Notes under the pieces: generated by a model
Database searches by the model: none
Told to the model about the DNA's origin: nothing
What the model saw: the letters and a program-made list of their open reading frames with translations, nothing else
Position numbers and translations under genes: made by a program
Source: Niebla homalea
Lineage: Eukaryota > Ascomycota > Lecanoromycetes > Lecanorales > Ramalinaceae
Direction: 5' to 3'
Length of the DNA stretch: 64,000 nt
Assembly (NCBI GenBank): GCA_019925105.1
Contig: JAHGAU010000016.1
Coordinates: 1,054,001 to 1,118,000, forward strand
Shown here: positions 62,745 through 64,000 of the stretch, piece by piece
How the letters are laid out: each line of letters starts with the position of its first letter
Numbering within the stretch: the stretch's first letter is position 1

Positions 62745-64000
62745 GAAATGCCTCTTTCAACCTCTATGAGGCTGCGGGACACAGTCAAGGACTTGTAGAT
62801 TGCGCGCAGGGCGACTATGACGAGAAGAACGAAGAAGATGAAAGGACAAGGAGGAAAGTGCGTCAAATACCAGATTGTAATGTAATGGCGAGAAGAGGGT
62901 AATCGGGCATTTTTACGGGTTGTATTTTCGGGCTTCACCCCTCCACCCATATCTCCCACCTCTCCCACCTATCTATCATTCCTAATCTCGAGGGCTTGGT
63001 GGAGGCTGTGTACTTTCTTCGTCCATTGTGCAGGCTAGAATGCACGTGGGGCAGCTTGGGGCCTGGAACACGTAGAGGACAGACCGCTTAAGCACGGCAG
63101 CTGCATGAGGCTTACATAGGTCGGACAGATTGGACATGCGTTAGCCTGAAACCCAGGTTCATGGAGAACGAGAAGAATGCTCTTTGGTCAATAAATCCCG
63201 CAAGCGGACATCTAACCCCCACTCTTTTGCAGATCGCCGGTAAGGAGACCCACATGGCCGTTAGGCAGCACGATTCTAGAGTGGTACCGGAAAAAGTAAC
63301 GAGTGGCAGAAGAATTTGAGCTGGATCAACGTATATCCTACGATGCGATGTGAAGACACTAGAGTGTTTCTACACTGGAAAGGATGCAGTGGAGAGAATG
63401 CGAAGAAGAAAGAAAGATCGTAGAATCTCAAGCGCGCCAAAGCTTAACCCAAAGCTTGACCCAAAGCTTGACCCAAAGATTGACCAAAAGATTGACCCGA
63501 AGATTGACCCGAAGCTTGACCCAAAACACTTAGCGGCCCGCGGCGTGCGCTTTCCAAACTCAGAATCGGCGCGGACGGGCCGAGGGCCGGAGGGCCAGTG
63601 AAAATCCAGTGAACTACGCTCCTGTTGGGTATGGTATGGCTCGGTATAGATGAGAGCTCGGGGTGAGTACGAAGTTTCTTCCAGATGACTGGCGGACGTT
63701 CCAGAGACGAGGGTCTTATGGCTTCCTTTCATATGTGGATGAGCCTCCGTTCATTTCCATGTGTTCGTATGCTTAGGACATCAATGTTTGCAACCGCCAC
63801 CCGCCGTCATCGATTGTTGTCTCTGATGATGCAATCTGCGTTTTCCCGGTTCACCGTGCGGCTTGCTGCCTTGAAATCAGGCAACTGAACACTCTACATT
63901 GCTATACCTTGCAGCAAAGTGCCAGAGTATCATTGAACGGTCAACCAATGTTTGCTTGCCCACCATATATAATGTGATCTCGTGTTCGCCCATATTTTCC
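62745..64000. other. right flank without a recognised gene
   Basis: Promoter and leader of the potassium transporter, including a CT-rich tract around 62930-62990, then unassigned DNA. A frame at 63350-63601 contains the 12-bp repeat but does not start with ATG; a 67-residue frame at 63685-63888 has no support. Confidence 0.5.
63440..63523. repeat. 12-bp tandem repeat, 7 copies
   Basis: Seven units of AAGCTTGACCCA with small changes (AAGATTGACCCG, AAGATTGACCAA). The length is a multiple of 3, so on the plus strand it reads as K-L/I-D-P repeats, but I see no convincing gene around it. Confidence 0.9.

Noticed and set aside
1..64000. Transposons, tRNA or rRNA genes
   Set aside because: No transposase, reverse transcriptase or integrase motif, no long terminal or inverted repeats found by eye, and no cloverleaf with A and B boxes that I could support; a scan with tRNAscan and a repeat finder would settle it.

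Overview
The window is nuclear DNA from a filamentous ascomycete (Pezizomycotina). Genes carry several short introns (about 45-100 bases, GTRNGT...YAG). The recognisable proteins are fungal: a Rad14 repair protein, a striatin of the STRIPAK complex, Pho88/Snd3, EMC7, a HAK-type potassium transporter, a HET-domain protein, a SAT4/rhodopsin-fold membrane protein and a P450. The class cannot be fixed from the sequence alone. I saw no tRNA, rRNA, CRISPR or intact transposase.

Layout. 1-3.1 kb: no recognisable gene, one 17-bp tandem repeat. 3.1-17.1 kb: ordinary gene-dense fungal DNA with an integral membrane protein (-), a P450 (+), Rad14 (-), Pho88 (-), striatin (+) and EMC7 (+). 17.1-37 kb: an accessory block of orphan coiled-coil genes and their wrecks, all on + except a small minus ORF and one minus wreck, interrupted by a minus-strand protein with a STAND-type N-terminal domain and a fungal ubiquitin-like domain. 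37.7-49.2 kb: an F-box/LRR-like protein (-), a small secreted protein (+), a divergent pair of sugar transporter (-) and phytanoyl-CoA dioxygenase-like oxygenase (+), and a HET-domain protein (-). 50.5-59 kb: a second array of orphan coiled-coil genes, all on -. 60-62.7 kb: the potassium transporter (-). 62.7-64 kb: no recognisable gene, one 12-bp tandem repeat.

The most interesting content is the two orphan arrays. At least eight genes (four on + at 30.4-36.7 kb, four on - at 50.5-55.9 kb) share one design: a divergent 5' exon set encoding a coiled coil or repeats; then a single short exon of nearly constant length (137, 137, 137, 143, 143, 140, 134 and 127 bases) entered in phase 2 and, in all but the 127-base copy, left in phase 1; then a last exon. 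The last two exons encode a C-terminal module of about 80-95 residues with the pattern AR..N ... FP....L..L ... LL.AFxL ... RLxxYIGV (for example RLADYMGVADRIF). I do not recognise this module as a named domain. Around the intact copies lie decayed ones with in-frame stops, a lost start codon, a lost base at a splice donor and frameshifts. A second subfamily at 17.6-28.9 kb lacks the module but has strong internal repeats (19 heptads; 96-bp units). Birth-and-death copy turnover, internal repeat change, and HET and STAND/ubiquitin-like neighbours resemble the genomic setting of fungal self/non-self recognition genes, but a role there is inference only.

All gene models were built by eye from open frames plus splice sites that keep frame; exon coordinates given in the entries add up to whole codons unless stated.
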